This document shows, in pieces, positions 10,464-22,232 of a stretch of 64,000 nucleotides of DNA. The stretch is taken from assembly GCF_027744825.2 (NCBI RefSeq), contig NC_071334.1:69649937-69713936 (forward strand), given 5' to 3'. The notes under the pieces were generated by a model. That model made no database searches. It saw only the letters and a program-made list of their open reading frames with translations, and was not told where the DNA came from. Within the stretch, counting starts at the first letter, position 1; each line of letters opens with the position of its first letter. The translations under genes and the position numbers were made by a program. The stretch is from Synchiropus splendidus (Eukaryota; Chordata; Actinopteri; Syngnathiformes; Callionymidae).

Positions 10464-10560
10464 GCATGGCGTAATAGACTGACGTTGGGAAAGTGAACTT
10501 TTGCGTCCGATACTGAAGGCAGCTTTCAGTGTTGCATGTTGACGGATTAAGGCTTTCACC
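10464..10560 (+). repeat. Low-copy dispersed repeat (inverted partner at 34437-34538)
   Basis: CATGGCGTAATAGACTGACG is followed by a TTGGGAAAG block and TACTGAAGGCAGC...TTTCAGTGTTGCATGTTGAC. It matches the reverse complement of 34437-34538 over roughly 85-95 bp with scattered differences. The family is unknown. Confidence 0.6.
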
Positions 10561-11148
10561 TTCTGTGGTATATCCTGACGCCATGGGCAGATCGTCACCT
10601 TAAAGTAGGACGTAGGTTGGGTAAGCACGACATGGGATGCCACTGTGTTCATTCTACATGCACGAACATATCAACTGCTATTTAAAGCCGATCCGCAGCC
10701 GTATGTTTCAGTTACAGTGACTTTCAGAAGAGCCACACAAGGGGTAATAAATAGCACCTGACATCCAATATGACTTCTGTGCCGTCCCTGGCACATCGTC
10801 CTCCCACCACATGTGCTCCATACTCCTATTCTTGGAGGTCGCATGATTCGATAGAGGATAGTATGATGACAAGATTGGTGAGGATGGGAATAACCTCACA
10901 TGGAAGTGCAACCCTCCGTTTTCAAAAGGACAATCCACACGATAAGAGATAGTGTGCAACACTTTTGATATTGCACTTCCAACCTTATTCCTTGCCTTCC
11001 CTACCTGGCCTGGTTCCTACCTCTGTATCAGTTGAATGTTCTGTTTGCCTCATTTTATTCCTCATGTGTTTCCGAATATATTGGGTGGACTGAAAGGAGA
11101 AAGGTTGTGGCCTACGGGATTCTAAATTAGATATGAATTAGACATGGA
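10561..11148. other. Unassigned sequence
   Basis: Nothing recognised on either strand. Confidence 0.4.

Positions 11149-11193
<45 letters not shown>
11149..11193. repeat. (AT)n microsatellite
   Basis: An AT/TA dinucleotide tract of about 45 bp with one interrupting C. Confidence 0.95.
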
Positions 11194-11194
<1 letters not shown>

Positions 11195-14100
11195 GCTTTG
11201 TGTCTCTTAGTCCCAATCAGCTCATGGCTGTTTAAACCAGAAGTCTACCACGTCTTTTGCTGAAAGGAAAAAAAAGAAATGGAAAGAAACGATCCAGCCT
11301 GATTCAAGTTGCTGTCAAAACAGCCGTCGGCCCAGTAGATGTATTGTTGTTCACAGTGGAGAGGAAAAGGTGCAAAGGTGTAGCTGCTTCCTAACTGGCT
11401 GTCAGGCGTGAGCGAGGATCTGCTGCAGCACAAACAGGCTCTGGATCTTTCTGAGGACCAGCTTATCTGCTCACAATTCAGGAAGAAAAAGTCCTGCATA
11501 CTACCGAGTATTAGGGCCACACCGATCATTTTATTCATTTATTTGTTTTTTAACATCAGATTAAAGATTAAAGTTCCACGAACATGGAGACTTTGATCAG
11601 AGACAGCGATTAAACAACACATTCATATTTCATTCATCTGGCTCACTGTTCTCTGTTCGCTGCTGCCACCTTGGAAAACCTAGTTCACGCATCGCCGGGT
11701 CTTCAGGAAGATACATGTCCCCCTGATCCACAGTCTTCTAGTCCCATTTAAGCTCCCTTTACGTACAAAATAGCACCTGTCCGTCACTGGTCACATGCTT
11801 CCAGGTGTTCACTCATACATCCACCAGGGGGAGCAGCCCAGAGTCAAAAGTTTACCACAAACGCAAACCCCAAAACCAACATGGCGACTGTGGAAGAATT
11901 ATTGATAAGGTTCCTCTTGCACAAAAGAGGAAACAAAGGCAGTGTTATAGGAGGCGGAGGTCAGTGAGGACACTGGAAGACGGAGATTTTCCACCATTGT
12001 GATGTCTTCTTCGTGTCTCTTTAGAGCTACGTATCAAGCCTTGTGGAGATACAGAGGGAATGAACGCAGAGCATGGAGAGAAGGCTCCGTCTGGACCTGG
12101 ATCCAGATGTAACATTGAGCATAAATGGGCCTCAAATATTTATTTTTTGGAGAGGTGCTCTCTCATTCCAAAAGGTTTCCGACCTGTGAGTTTGTTCATG
12201 ACTAGACAATTTTAGTAACTAATAACAGACAGTTAGTTATTTTTTATTCTTTTATTGAAGCTGAAAAAGGTCATTCCTACAGCAGCTTCCTGGCTCCTAG
12301 GACACTGTCTCCCTCTCTGTTTGCAGAACTAGCATGAGTCATATCTGGATCACCATTGACAGACGGACTGCTTTGTTGTTGCTCGACGCTTCATTGGGTC
12401 AGGCGTGATAGCAACAAAGGTGGGCGAATGCCCCGCTCCAGTTTTCTAAAATCAAACCCATCTTCATCCTGGTGATCTTGATGACTCACAAGTCACCTTT
12501 GGACATTTGGACCCTGCAGTCTGGGCTGGTGTGTGAGTTCATCTCTGGTGTCACTGGTTTGGTGACGTGGTCACAAGAGGTCGAACTACACCATGAAATA
12601 CTGTCATGAAGACGGGCCACAAGAACAAATAAGAGACGACAAATTGGGACTGAATCGAGTCATCATTTTGTTGGCCAACTGAACGTGAAATGAAAGGACA
12701 ACTTGGGAAAATATTTGTGGATTTTTAAAATGATGAAATCTCTCACAACAATCATCCATTGATTGCATCGTCACAAGAGCCAGAAAGACACCTGGATTTC
12801 CTCAGCCAAGTGTTGAACCGCTGCCCTGGAACCATGGCAGAACTGAGAATCACAGCCAATCCGAGTGGATAACCGTGTGCTGGATGTAAGTGTTCCAGCG
12901 GACTCATCTCATGCACGAGGGAGTCACGCCGCAGCGATGAAGACGATCACCATGATTTCATTTTTGCTGCTCATTTCAGCCTTTCCTTCCTTCATCAGCT
13001 TCACTGTCAGTGTTGCTGGCATTCCAGTCATTTGCCTAGAATATTTAAGTGTTATTCTGATGGTATTTACTCACTGACTGATGTTTTCAGGAGTGATGAA
13101 GCGAGACAGCAGGCGATTCAGTCCCAGATCACTTCAACTTAGTTTATTTCAGAGGCAGCTCTTTATGTGGGCTATTAAAAGTAGGTCCACATTTTTGTTT
13201 GTTGAACTTCACTGCTAAGTTCCTGTGAACTTTCTTTTCATATTCTTTCAATTTTCTAGTCAGTCCCTCCCGGAGATGGAGATGGAGATGGCAAATATTA
13301 GCGCAATTCCAACCAATCCCCAGGAGCTCTGCGAGGGGCTGCACTTTTGTCCATTCACTGCAACTTTCCCTGCACGGTGCATGTGCAGCATCATGTTCCC
13401 TCCCTCCTTGTTGAGATGTGCGAAGCCAAACACTCATGTTTACCGACAAATATTGCCACCAAAGGTCGCGATTCGGACGTGAACAATTCTGAATCCATTC
13501 ATGTCCAAATTCCCATGACTGAAATGTTGAACAGACGGAACTAAAAAGCAGGGCCCACTAGTGCAGCGTGCCGTCACCTGAACACTATATGGGGCGGACG
13601 TAAACAAACATGGCTGACCGTGAGCGCCGGCTTTCTCCAGGCTATTCCTAAAATAAAATAAACCATATTTGGCTGCAACAATCATTGAAAAAAATGATGT
13701 GAATTCCTGGGGGGAATGTCTAGTTCTGGACCTTCTCTTGGGATCAATACACATAAAGCAGACACATTTATCACGATTAACAACACCATAACAAATTAAC
13801 ACTGTTAAAAATAATTGCTAAAGAAAGGCAAAATAATTCCGAGGCATTTCTAGAATTCAGTAAGTGTTTTTATTTATGTATTATTTTTTCATTCGCAGTC
13901 AGATCATATGTATTTTTGTTTTTCAGTAACTATGAGTCCAATACTAACTGGTTGGTGTTGCTTTGTTTCTTGGTGATTTCCTGTTATTCAAGTCATGCCC
14001 TCCTCACGGTGGAGGCTCTGTGTTTTACCAGTACGGCCCTGCTAACACATACGCTGTTGCAGCCACACATTAAATTGGAGCTGGTCGTGTTTTTAGAATG

Positions 14101-14504
14101 CGATTGTCATTTGGATTTTGAGCACGAATGGATCTGCTACTGGAACACAAAGCAGACATGGCAGAGTTTGATTCTGCAACGTTTGATTCGCTCAAGTGTA
14201 CAAACAAGGGAGCGTTTGTTTGAAGCGTGTCCTGGACCAGTGGGACAGCAGTCTATTCTGAACTGAGAAAAGCACATCGTTATGCACCGAGTGTCATAAT
14301 TCTGACATTTAATCACGTTTGTTTTTGTCTGGTAAAGACCCTTTTGATTCAGACATCTGTGTGTAAATTGGATTTCCGTGGCTTGTCGTGACGGAAATGG
14401 AAATGGAGTAATTCCGCAGTCATGAAGGAGCTTGTCCCGTTACCAAGTGTGAGACCAGAGCTCTGCGATCGTACATGAAGTAAAAGAAGAATTGAGCGAG
14501 TGAC
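11194..14504. other. Unassigned sequence, about 3.3 kb
   Basis: No recognised repeat family and no exon I can support. Open frames are 60-120 codons, overlap on both strands and lack domain features. A short GGAGAT triplet-like tract occurs near 13270-13290. Confidence 0.4.
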
Positions 14505-14645
14505 GTGTCCACGAGGGCCGAGGGAATTTCTCAAATATGTCAGGATGTTTTTTCATGACTGCGCTAAATATCAATATGTCTGCCCAGAATCGACGTGCTT
14601 CCCACATGATGACAGTGGCAAGACGCAACGTCCTATCCGTCTCCC
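14505..14645 (+). repeat. Dispersed repeat (direct partner at 54185-54320)
   Basis: AAATATCAATATGTCTGCCC is followed by AGAATC, TTCCCACATGATG, GTGGCAAGACGCAACGT and TATC. The same blocks occur in order at 54245-54318. The superfamily is unknown. Confidence 0.6.
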
Positions 14646-15600
14646 GGTAAACAGTTGGGAAGCTGAGCTCAAGCGCGACTCCTGCTCAACAGAGCAGCCG
14701 ATCAAACACACAAGTTTCATACGCGTGACAAGCTTTTATTTTCAAACTATTGTCAAATGTTGGCCAAGGACTCTGGTTGCTGGAGTCACGCAGCTGATGC
14801 TAGCATCAGGTAGCCGACTGTCACTGCGAGCGCACCATGAACTGCATTCATAATATATATACTTATGAGGTCACTTGGCTGGAAAGGCCTGACAATTGGG
14901 AAGTGTGGCCGGACAAAAGCCTCTTTAGCCAGAGTTTCACGCCGGACATGTTAGTGCCCTCTGCTAACCTCTGCTCAGTATTGCTCTGGAGAATTGTAGA
15001 TACTCGAATAACAACATCTATGTGATGGAAAGTAGTTGGATATTGGTTATTAAATCCAACTCCTGCTGCATCTGCGCTTTTAGCCCCCAAAATATTACTG
15101 CGAGAAACAGTTCAGTCGCCTTGTTATTGCACATCAACTGCAAAAACTCTGTATAAGCCACGGCCCGTACTTGTCTGTGGAAACCTGTGATGTGCATTTG
15201 TAAAGCACGATATAAATCGAACTGGCGCCCAAGTATCGGGAAAATATCGACTCAGACCAAATGCATATTGTTATTGTTCCTAATATCCACTGCATTACAG
15301 GTGAAAAGGAAATGTCTCTCACTCTTTGAAGCAGACGCCACGGACGCACGTGACTGTAAACCTGAACATGAGCGTCTCATTCATCACACAGATTCAGGAA
15401 CTGGATTACTCGGTGAAACCCGGGGAATCGTTCACGCTCAGTGTCAGCACCATTGTCCCATCCGTCATCAGCAGGCAAGTCGTCTTCCAGTTCAGCTTCG
15501 ATATTTGTTTTAGAATTTATCAGCGAAGACCTTTTCAATCCAACTCTTGGTCCATCCGGTCTGTCAATTATCGTCAAGGAGACGCACCTCATGATTCTGT
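14646..15600. other. Unassigned sequence with weak exon-like features
   Basis: An open frame at 15335-15474 has a possible acceptor (GAAGCAG) and a GC-type donor (CAG|GCAAGT) at 15475. It does not join in frame to the next exon-like block at 15609, and I recognise no protein family. Confidence 0.3.
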
Positions 15601-15608
15601 TTTTACAG

Positions 15609-15764
15609 CCATTCAAACGCGAGCTCCTGCTACATGACAGACTCTCGGTGAGAGACGTTCCCGCGCCGCCCAGTCACCAGCACTTCAGCTGGCTGAACAC
15701 TACTGAAGCATGGCAGAGCTGTCGGCTCACTCTGGCTCGTCATGTTTCTCTGTTCACAACACTG
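15609..15764 (+). CDS. Candidate internal exon, unknown protein
   Basis: A 52-codon open stretch lies between a good acceptor (CTGTTTTTACAG before 15609) and a good donor (ACTG|GTGAGA after 15764). It is a multiple of three with the same phase at both ends. The translation begins PFKRELLLHDRLSV and includes an N-glycosylation-like NTT site near residue 33. I recognise no family. Chance splice motifs around short open frames are common in 64 kb, so this is a weak candidate with no neighbouring exon to confirm it. Confidence 0.2.
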
Positions 15765-16219
15765 GTGAGACGAAATGCGTTTGATTAATGGCTCATCTAA
15801 TTACCTGAAACATGAGCAAATATGATGCCAATCGTTTGCACTGCTGTAGCAGAGAATTATGATCAGGCGGCGCAGGGGTGTGTTTTGAAGCCAGTACGTC
15901 TGTACATAGACTATCAGCGGTAGGGCAGGAACTGAATCAGTCATTGAAGAAGACTATTGTAACACAAGAAAAGGTCTTTCAGCAGGGTCTTTCTGTGGCC
16001 TCCACATGAACCCCATGTTGTGCCAGGCACACTCACAATATCATACACTGGCACCGATGCAGAGCGGGACTCAATATGGGTGAAGTACCAAGGTTTTAGT
16101 TCCGTTTAAAACTGACGGAGACACTCAAATAGCCACCTCCAATCCACCACATATTCACCCATGAAAGGCTCTTACTTTACTGCACTCAGGATGGAAAATA
16201 TAATCAACACGCTTCCCAC
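15765..16219. other. Unassigned sequence
   Basis: Nothing recognised. Confidence 0.4.
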
Positions 16220-16378
16220 TAGTGATACTTAGTAGAGGTATCATGAAACAGTGTCCTCATTTTCAGTGGCCACTAGAAGGCGCTCTTGGTTTAGAAAAAC
16301 ATTTTACAGCAGACAGTGCCATCTGGTGGCCACTGAAAATCAGGACACTGTTTCATGAAACCTCATCTACCATCACTA
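16220..16378. mobile_element. hAT-like palindromic MITE (in local duplication, copy A)
   Basis: It begins TAGTGATAC and ends CCATCACTA. Arms run AGAGGTATCATGAAACAGTG...GGCCACTAGAAGGCGCTC and AGTGCCATCTGGTGGCCACT...GTTTCATGAAACCTCATC. The right arm contains a perfect reverse CTCF-core match (16316-16329); the left has one mismatch. About 110 bp downstream is shared with the region following the copy at 19309-19523. Confidence 0.85.
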
Positions 16379-16559
16379 CTGTCCTCCACTTTTATCAGTC
16401 ATATCAAAGGAAGAAAAACAGAGATAAATGAGGAACCTAGTTGTAGTTGCTGTGCAGTGTGAATATTATTATTTTGTCTTCAATTGCACAGTTCCGAACT
16501 CATCAAGTTAGGAGTTGACCCAACTCGAAGACGAAGATGAACTACAGGAGCGAGGTGAG

Positions 16560-16912
16560 CTGCTGCCGGATGGTCTCCTTGAATGTGGACAAGACCAAAG
16601 AGATTGTTGTGGGCTTCAGGTCAGCTCACGCCCAACAAGCATCAATGGTTCTGCAGTGCAGAGGGTGAGCAGTTCCAAGTTCCTGAGAGTGCATATGGTG
16701 GAAGACCTCTCCTGGACCAGAAACACCTCATTCACGCTCAAGATAGCCCACCAACGTCTCTACTTTCTCCACAAGCTGAGAAGAGCCAGAACCCCGACCT
16801 CCGTCATGTGCTCGTTCTGCAGAGGAGAGCATCCTGACCAGCTGCATCACTGTGTGGTACGGAGCCTGCACCTCATCCTGTCGCAAGACTCTCCACTGCA
16901 TAGTAATAGCAG
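16560..16912 (+). pseudogene. Degenerate LINE reverse-transcriptase fragment (L2/CR1-like)
   Basis: Reading across frameshifts, it shows the C-terminal blocks of L2/CR1-type reverse transcriptases. These are NVDKTKEIVVGF (near 16580), SSKFLRVH...EDLSW, a QRLYFLHKLRRA block (near 16755-16785) and a final SC-TVWYGAC...RKTLH block. The reading frame changes several times, so it cannot make protein. It is truncated at both ends. Confidence 0.75.
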
Positions 16913-17912
16913 GCGAGGAGATCACAGTTTTTTTGTTATTTATGTTGTACTTCATATATAGGTCAATGTCGTATATGTCACCGCACAGGCCGCAGAGTAA
17001 TGATATTCCAATCCTCTATTTACAATCTATATGGCAGAATTGTTACCTTACCTTGTGAATGTGTGATCCTTTCTTCAGTATCAGAGGCAGGGACATACAC
17101 GTGAGAAAGCTGAACAAACGGCAACAGCCGCTCAAGTTTTCTTGTCCCAGCTCATAGATCCCTGGGTTTACATGCTGTAATCTGAGAGGAATGAATTGTC
17201 TTTGCTTTCAGCCTGACAAGAGTCACGAACAAAACACTTTCACTCACAAATGGAGATGGCTTTATTGATGCCACATCAACACAGAAAAATACAGTGGTTC
17301 TCAAAGGAATTGTGCTTGACATTAGCAAAACAGCATGACCTTTTCTCAAAGCAAAAACCTGCTGAAACGAATTGAACAAGACCGTCAACTTACTTTTGCA
17401 GGACGTCAACAAAACAATGAATGGTGAAGGATGTTCTCAAGTAAGTAGTAAGTAAAAATAAGTAAGTAAAATTCAGACGCAAATTTCGACACGTCATTAA
17501 ATACATCATATTCGCAGTCCTGGTTAATTATGTAATTTACATGGAATTTTGAGGAATTCCATTGGAATTTAACATAATGTCTGACCAATTGTTTTGTGTA
17601 GAAGAGGAGCGTGTGTTTCAGGAAGGAGGGCAGTGCTGAGCTCAGCCTGTCAGCGCGTGTGCTGCTCCCTCCGTTTGTATGGACTTAGTGGAAGCTTGTA
17701 TTATCCACCTCGTAGTGCCAACGCCGGCACTTTACTTCTGCATGAGTTTGACAAAAATTGACCTTGACTGAGGAAATAAACTCAAGTGAAATCACGTTGC
17801 TGAGTGCAGGCTTGCATTGAAAACCAGTGGGTTAAGAAAAAAACAACATATTTGCATGAAACATATGCATCTGGGGTGCTTTCTTCCTGCAACTGGCTGG
17901 TGAAGCCTCCAA
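16913..17912. other. Unassigned sequence
   Basis: Nothing recognised. Short AAGTAAGT repeats lie near 17440-17470. Confidence 0.4.
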
Positions 17913-18035
17913 CTCCTCAGGTGTGAGAAGGAACCCTAGGAAAAATAATCACATTTAATGGGAAAGTGACTCATGAAAAAGCAACCGGCTGATTTGTGTT
18001 TCAATTGTTCTGCTCACTGTGTAGTTGTCGCTCCC
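17913..18035 (+). repeat. Locally duplicated segment (partner 19993-20130)
   Basis: Shared blocks are GTGAGAAGGAACCCTA, ACAT.TAATGGGAAAG.GACTCAT, GGTTGATTTG-like and TGCTCACT, in the same order and orientation as 19993-20130. Together with the MITE flanks at 16378 and 19523, they indicate a diverged local duplication. Confidence 0.6.
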
Positions 18036-18131
18036 ATTGGAAGAAAATCCAAGAACAATGAATCAATCTCTAAATCCCCACTGTATGTTTGGCCTTGTTT
18101 GACCCCACCGGAAACATTGCATTAGTATTTG

Positions 18132-18815
18132 TGTCACGGGTCAAGGGAGCGAGGCGCGAATGCCACGTGTTGAGGACGTGGCGCTGGACCCAAGTGCGAG
18201 TGGTGAAGGTTACAGTGAGGCAGGAGCGAGTAAGAAATATTTTCATGATTAACAAACTGAATCACAACTAAAAGTGTCACCAAACCGGGAGAAAACGGAG
18301 CAAAATCTAAATGTCCAAAGGGAGAAACCAAACTAGCAGAAGTCCACAAACATGAGTTAAAAAGTCCAAAACGTCACTGAACCGGGAGGAAACTAACTAA
18401 AGCTGAATGTACAAATGAACCGAGAATAAACTACAAAAGAGAACAGGAAACACATGGAAACTGGGAGAAACAAAACACTAACTCAGGGCACCAGGGTTTA
18501 ACACAGTAATCAAAGAAATAAGCTTGCTCACAGAACGAGAGACCAAACAAGGAGAGCCACGAGAACCAGGAGTTACCACGGGGAACAAGTAGAGTCCACA
18601 TCTCAGGAACAAGAGGAATAGTCACAGGGAACAAAATGAGAGAGTCCAAGGAACTGGAAAGACGATCTGGCACATGTTGCTGGAGTCCAGGTGTTTTTAT
18701 AATCAGGGTGATCAGAGGTAGATTGGCTCCAGCCGTGTGCCAAAGAAACAGGAAGGAGGGAGGGAGGTAAACAAAACCAGGACTCAAAGGACAAAATAAA
18801 AGCAGGATCATGACA
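18132..18815 (-). mobile_element. Solo LTR (family L), 684 bp, perfect 5-bp target duplication
   Basis: On the minus strand it begins TGTCATGATCCTGC and ends GACCCGTGACA. ATTTG flanks both sides (18127-18131 and 18816-18820). On the minus strand a TATA-like ATTATAAAAACACC stands about 120 bp from the 5' end, as expected for a U3 promoter. The terminal GCACTTGGGTCCAGC block marks the U5 side. There are no internal genes, so it is a recombined solo LTR, probably Ty3/Gypsy (family inferred). Open frames at 18431-18866 fall inside it and are not host genes. Confidence 0.85.
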
Positions 18816-18942
18816 ATTTGTTGCCCAAAAAGAAAAGAAGGAAGCATTGAATATAGAGACAATCACATAACAGCAATTACACTGGTGCTTTTGACAGTCA
18901 GTGTCTTTGTGTTGGATTGCAATATTAACAATGCATTCTACT

Positions 18943-18961
18943 AAAAAAAAAAAAAAAAAAA
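18943..18961 (+). repeat. Poly(A) tract
   Basis: A run of about 19 A residues, possibly the tail of a retroposed sequence, though no body is recognised. Confidence 0.85.
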
Positions 18962-19308
18962 CGGGTCAGCAGTCAATTTTTTTGGCCTGACTTTCAAAAG
19001 AGTACAAATATAATTTTGTGACAAAGAAAAACAGGGAATTTCAAATAGAGTTCAGGGAGATGATTTATTTTGTGAGTGGCTCTTTCTGCCGCAGGATTTC
19101 ACTTCTGCCGAATACAAAGGCTATTGATACAGACAGACTCGGCGAAGTCTCTCGTGCAGAGACGGGAGGGCTGTCACATAATTCCGGCTTTAGTATGGCG
19201 CTTCTTCTCTGCCACTGTTGTACAAGGATTAGATCCTCCATTTGAACAGAACTGTACTCTCAATGACAGCTTGTTGCATCTCTCTCTTTCTCTCTCTCTC
19301 ACATCTCT

Positions 19309-19523
19309 ACGATGGTAGATGAGGTATCATGAAACAGTGTTGCGGGGTTGATGAAACACTGTCCTAATTTGCAGGGGCCTCTAGATGGCGCTCTTGGTTT
19401 AGAAATGAGGTGAAACGTGATTGGATTAGTTGTTCCTCGTCCAAACATTTTACAGCAGACAGTGCCATCTGGTGGCCTCTGAAAATCAGGACACTGTTTC
19501 ATGAAACCTCATCAACCATCACG
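19309..19523. mobile_element. hAT-like palindromic MITE (in local duplication, copy B)
   Basis: This is the longer subfamily, with the extra TTGCGGGGTTGATGAAACACTGTCCT block after the left terminus. The right arm carries GTGCCATCTGGTGG (19462-19475), a perfect CTCF-core match on the reverse strand. The left version reads CCTCTAGATGGCGC, with one mismatch. Its right flank (TCCTCCA..TATCAGTCATATC) is shared with the copy at 16220-16378. Confidence 0.87.
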
Positions 19524-19992
19524 ACCGTCCTCCAATTGTATCAGTCATATCAAAGGAAGAAAAAAGTTGTTGTGCAGTGTGAATATTATTATTTTGTCTT
19601 TGACTCCGCTTGGTATTCGTCCTCTTGAGAGTGAGAATCAGTTGGACTTTCAGATCCAGGATGAATGAGTCCCACAAAACCTGCAACACTGCCTGTCATG
19701 TTAAGTTTGCCATTCGTTGCCTGGAGAAGGGTGAGTCTCATACTGCTGGATCAGTTGCCTCGTGAAGTCTGTTTATGACACGAAGATGCGCCATGAACCT
19801 CACGCTACTTTGCAGGATACATGAATGATCTTTGTGGCGTCAAACTGCTTGACAAAATAATGAGGTGTCTGTTTTGCTGGCTTCTGTGGCCAGTTCTCTG
19901 CTGGTCCATTCCGTGCGAGGCACCTGTTCTGAGTGGGGTCTCAGGACCTCCATTTGCGCCTCTGGATCAGGTCCAGCTTAATGTGTTTTGTT
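19524..19992. other. Duplicated flank plus unassigned sequence
   Basis: 19524-19605 matches 16379-16490. The remainder has an open ATG frame at 19661 ending at a GGTGAGT donor-like site near 19733, and a second exon-like start after CTACTTTGCAG at 19816. No protein family is recognised, so no gene is called. Confidence 0.4.
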
Positions 19993-20130
19993 CAGGCGTG
20001 AGAAGGAACCCTACTTTTATAGAAAAAAAATCAAGATTCAGCACATCTAATGGGAAAGAGACTCATAAAAATGCTAAAGAAACGGGTTGATTTGGATGTG
20101 TTTTCATTGCTTTGCTCACTCCCAACGGCA
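19993..20130 (+). repeat. Locally duplicated segment (partner 17913-18035)
   Basis: Direct-orientation counterpart of 17913-18035. The spacing from the MITE flank is about 0.5 kb here against about 1.5 kb in the other copy, whose extra length includes the LINE fragment at 16560-16912. Confidence 0.6.
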
Positions 20131-21914
20131 GGAAATAAAAACCATTAGTCACCTGAAATCTTCTCATCATTGCTTCAGTATTTGGGAGATGAGAGTCATT
20201 TTCTGGTCGACTTTGCCTTGTGCCCTGGATCACACATATGCTGAGTGAGTTTCAAGATAAATAAGGATGCGAGTGCCACTGTGTTTGTCGTGTAATTCAT
20301 GATTTATCAGTTTGTGAAAACAGTCATTTGGCCTACACATCAAACGTGGCATGTATGACGTCACCACTCTTCGTCCTGAGCTCATCATAGGTGGTTTACG
20401 ATGAGGCGTTTGAGGGCTGGTGCCCCGTGCTGGTGCTGACCTGCAGCGCCGCCCCTACTACTGTGGAGGTTCTCTACACACACAAACTGAGATGCAAGTG
20501 CTATTTGTCATCAGGAAAGTCAACATAAACGTTTGTAGGCTCCAATGATGAACCCACTTTTGGCCCAAGCAGTGAGGCGGAACTTGTTTTTGTGAACAAA
20601 ACACAAGTGAGTGAGTGTCAATTTCATCAATGTTTTCTTTTCAGTCTTCTCAGTTCTGTCTTGACATCTCTTCCACCCACAATTCCTGCATGTCACTGTG
20701 GAAAATACATTGGGACCCAGCATTAAAAAACAAACGTGGCAGCTGCCAGTTTCACTTTGAATGACCTTGGTTCACACATCACACCCCCACGTTACATCCC
20801 ATCACGCACCCTAATGCCACCATCATTGTCAATAATGGGACACGGCACAAGTCAGTGCCACAGATCACCTTCTCTCATGGCTGAAGAGCAAAGAGTTTCC
20901 GCTCATTCAACTGGCACTTTCTTTCATTTGCTGTGTAGAAATGACACAAAATATTCAGTCACAAAGTGTTTCATGTGGTCACTTTGTTTCATGGTGCCGA
21001 GGCGGGAAATGAACGTCTTCAGTAATTCAGTTTCCACACATGGCCGTCAGTAGTATCGAAATGACGCTGACGGATACGGTTTTCCAGTGGATGGTGGTCA
21101 TCTTCATCACTAAGTGGACAGCAGCACTTGGTTTGACTTCTCCCTGGAGTGTTTTTAACCATTAATCATTTCTGAGTTCCATCCGTGGAGGTGGAAACCT
21201 TGATCTTATGTTTGCTTGCATGGGGTATTGACAGGCTGCTTGTCCAACACAGTCTCACTCATGTTGAACACCAATGTTTGTTTTTTCAAGTCTTTTTTGA
21301 GCCCAGTGTGGACAGCAAACTCAGCCTTCTGTGTTCTATGTTTCTGTCCGACAGGAGTCAGGACCATCTGCTGCTGGTGGGGATGGGGTGTAGATGTAAC
21401 ATGGTGTAAATATATCCAATGTTTTGCGGCTATGCACTTTACCCAAGGTGCTTCAGTGAGTGAAGCACATTTTAAAGTGACACCCCAAGGCTAACCCTGA
21501 AACCTAAACCCCAAAATGCAGTAGAAGCACATGTTGTGAAGCAAGGCGCCCACACTAGTGGCAGCTTTTTCTATTTATTTGTCTGGCATTGGTAGGAGAA
21601 TGTAGCACGATGCTAGTCCCAGAGCTGTGGCTGGCTGCAGATGTGACCATTGTATGGGTCCCAGCTCTCTTGCGCTGGGCAGCACCTCCGGAAACGTCCA
21701 GCCTCACCGCATGAGGGAGTGATTCCGTCGTTCCTGCCTGTCCACTGCTCTCAGGTGGACTCATTCATTGTTGGCGTTTTGGACATTTCTGTGCATTCCT
21801 GTTGTGTTTTTGTGGTATTTGATACGTTTTATTTATTGTTCATTATTATTCAATTTAACTAGTACGATATATATAATACGATGTATATTTTATTTTTGAT
21901 GCTATTTCGTCTTT
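20131..21914. other. Unassigned sequence
   Basis: No exon or repeat that I can name. The last part (about 21640-21914) may belong to the LINE/SINE-type element whose tail follows. Confidence 0.35.
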
Positions 21915-22232
21915 TTGTACAGTGTTTTTCCTAACTTCATTGGTTGTGTTGTTGTGTTCCCCATTGTGGGAAGAATAAAGGCAAACATTCATCCATTGTC
22001 AGTCAGCCTAGTCCTGTCCAGGGTTGTGGGGAGTGCTGGAGCCTACCCCAGCGGTGAGTGGGTGAGAGGCAGGAATACACCCTGGACCAGACCTACCAGT
22101 CCATGGTACACACACACACACAGATCTAGGGGCAATTTTAGAGTGTCCAGTTAACCTAGTGAGCATGTTTGTGGGAGGAAATTGGAGAAAAAACTCAAGC
22201 AGGCACATGCAAACTCCACCCAAAAAGGTCCA
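21915..22232 (+). repeat. Common teleost LINE/SINE-type tail repeat
   Basis: A TTCCCCATTGTGGGAAGAATAAAGG tail-like motif (about 21955-21980) is followed by CATTCATCCATTG. Next come the blocks GGGTTGTGGGGAGTGCTGGAGCC, a (CA)n and GGGCAATTTTAGAGTGTCCA. It ends in GTTTGTGGGAGGAAATTGGAG and TGCAAACTCCACCCAAAAAGG. This block order is one of the commonest interspersed repeats in fish genomes (general knowledge). Confidence 0.75.

Noticed and set aside
12865..13077. 70-codon frame with a hydrophobic segment
   Set aside because: A hydrophobic stretch alone is weak evidence; no CpG context, splice sites or family similarity.
15335..15474. Exon-like frame with a GC-type donor (CAG|GCAAGT)
   Set aside because: Joining it to the next exon-like block at 15609 gives an early stop, and no family is recognised.
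18431..18866. 143- and 87-codon minus-strand frames
   Set aside because: They lie within or across the end of the solo LTR at 18132-18815 and have no retroviral or cellular domain.
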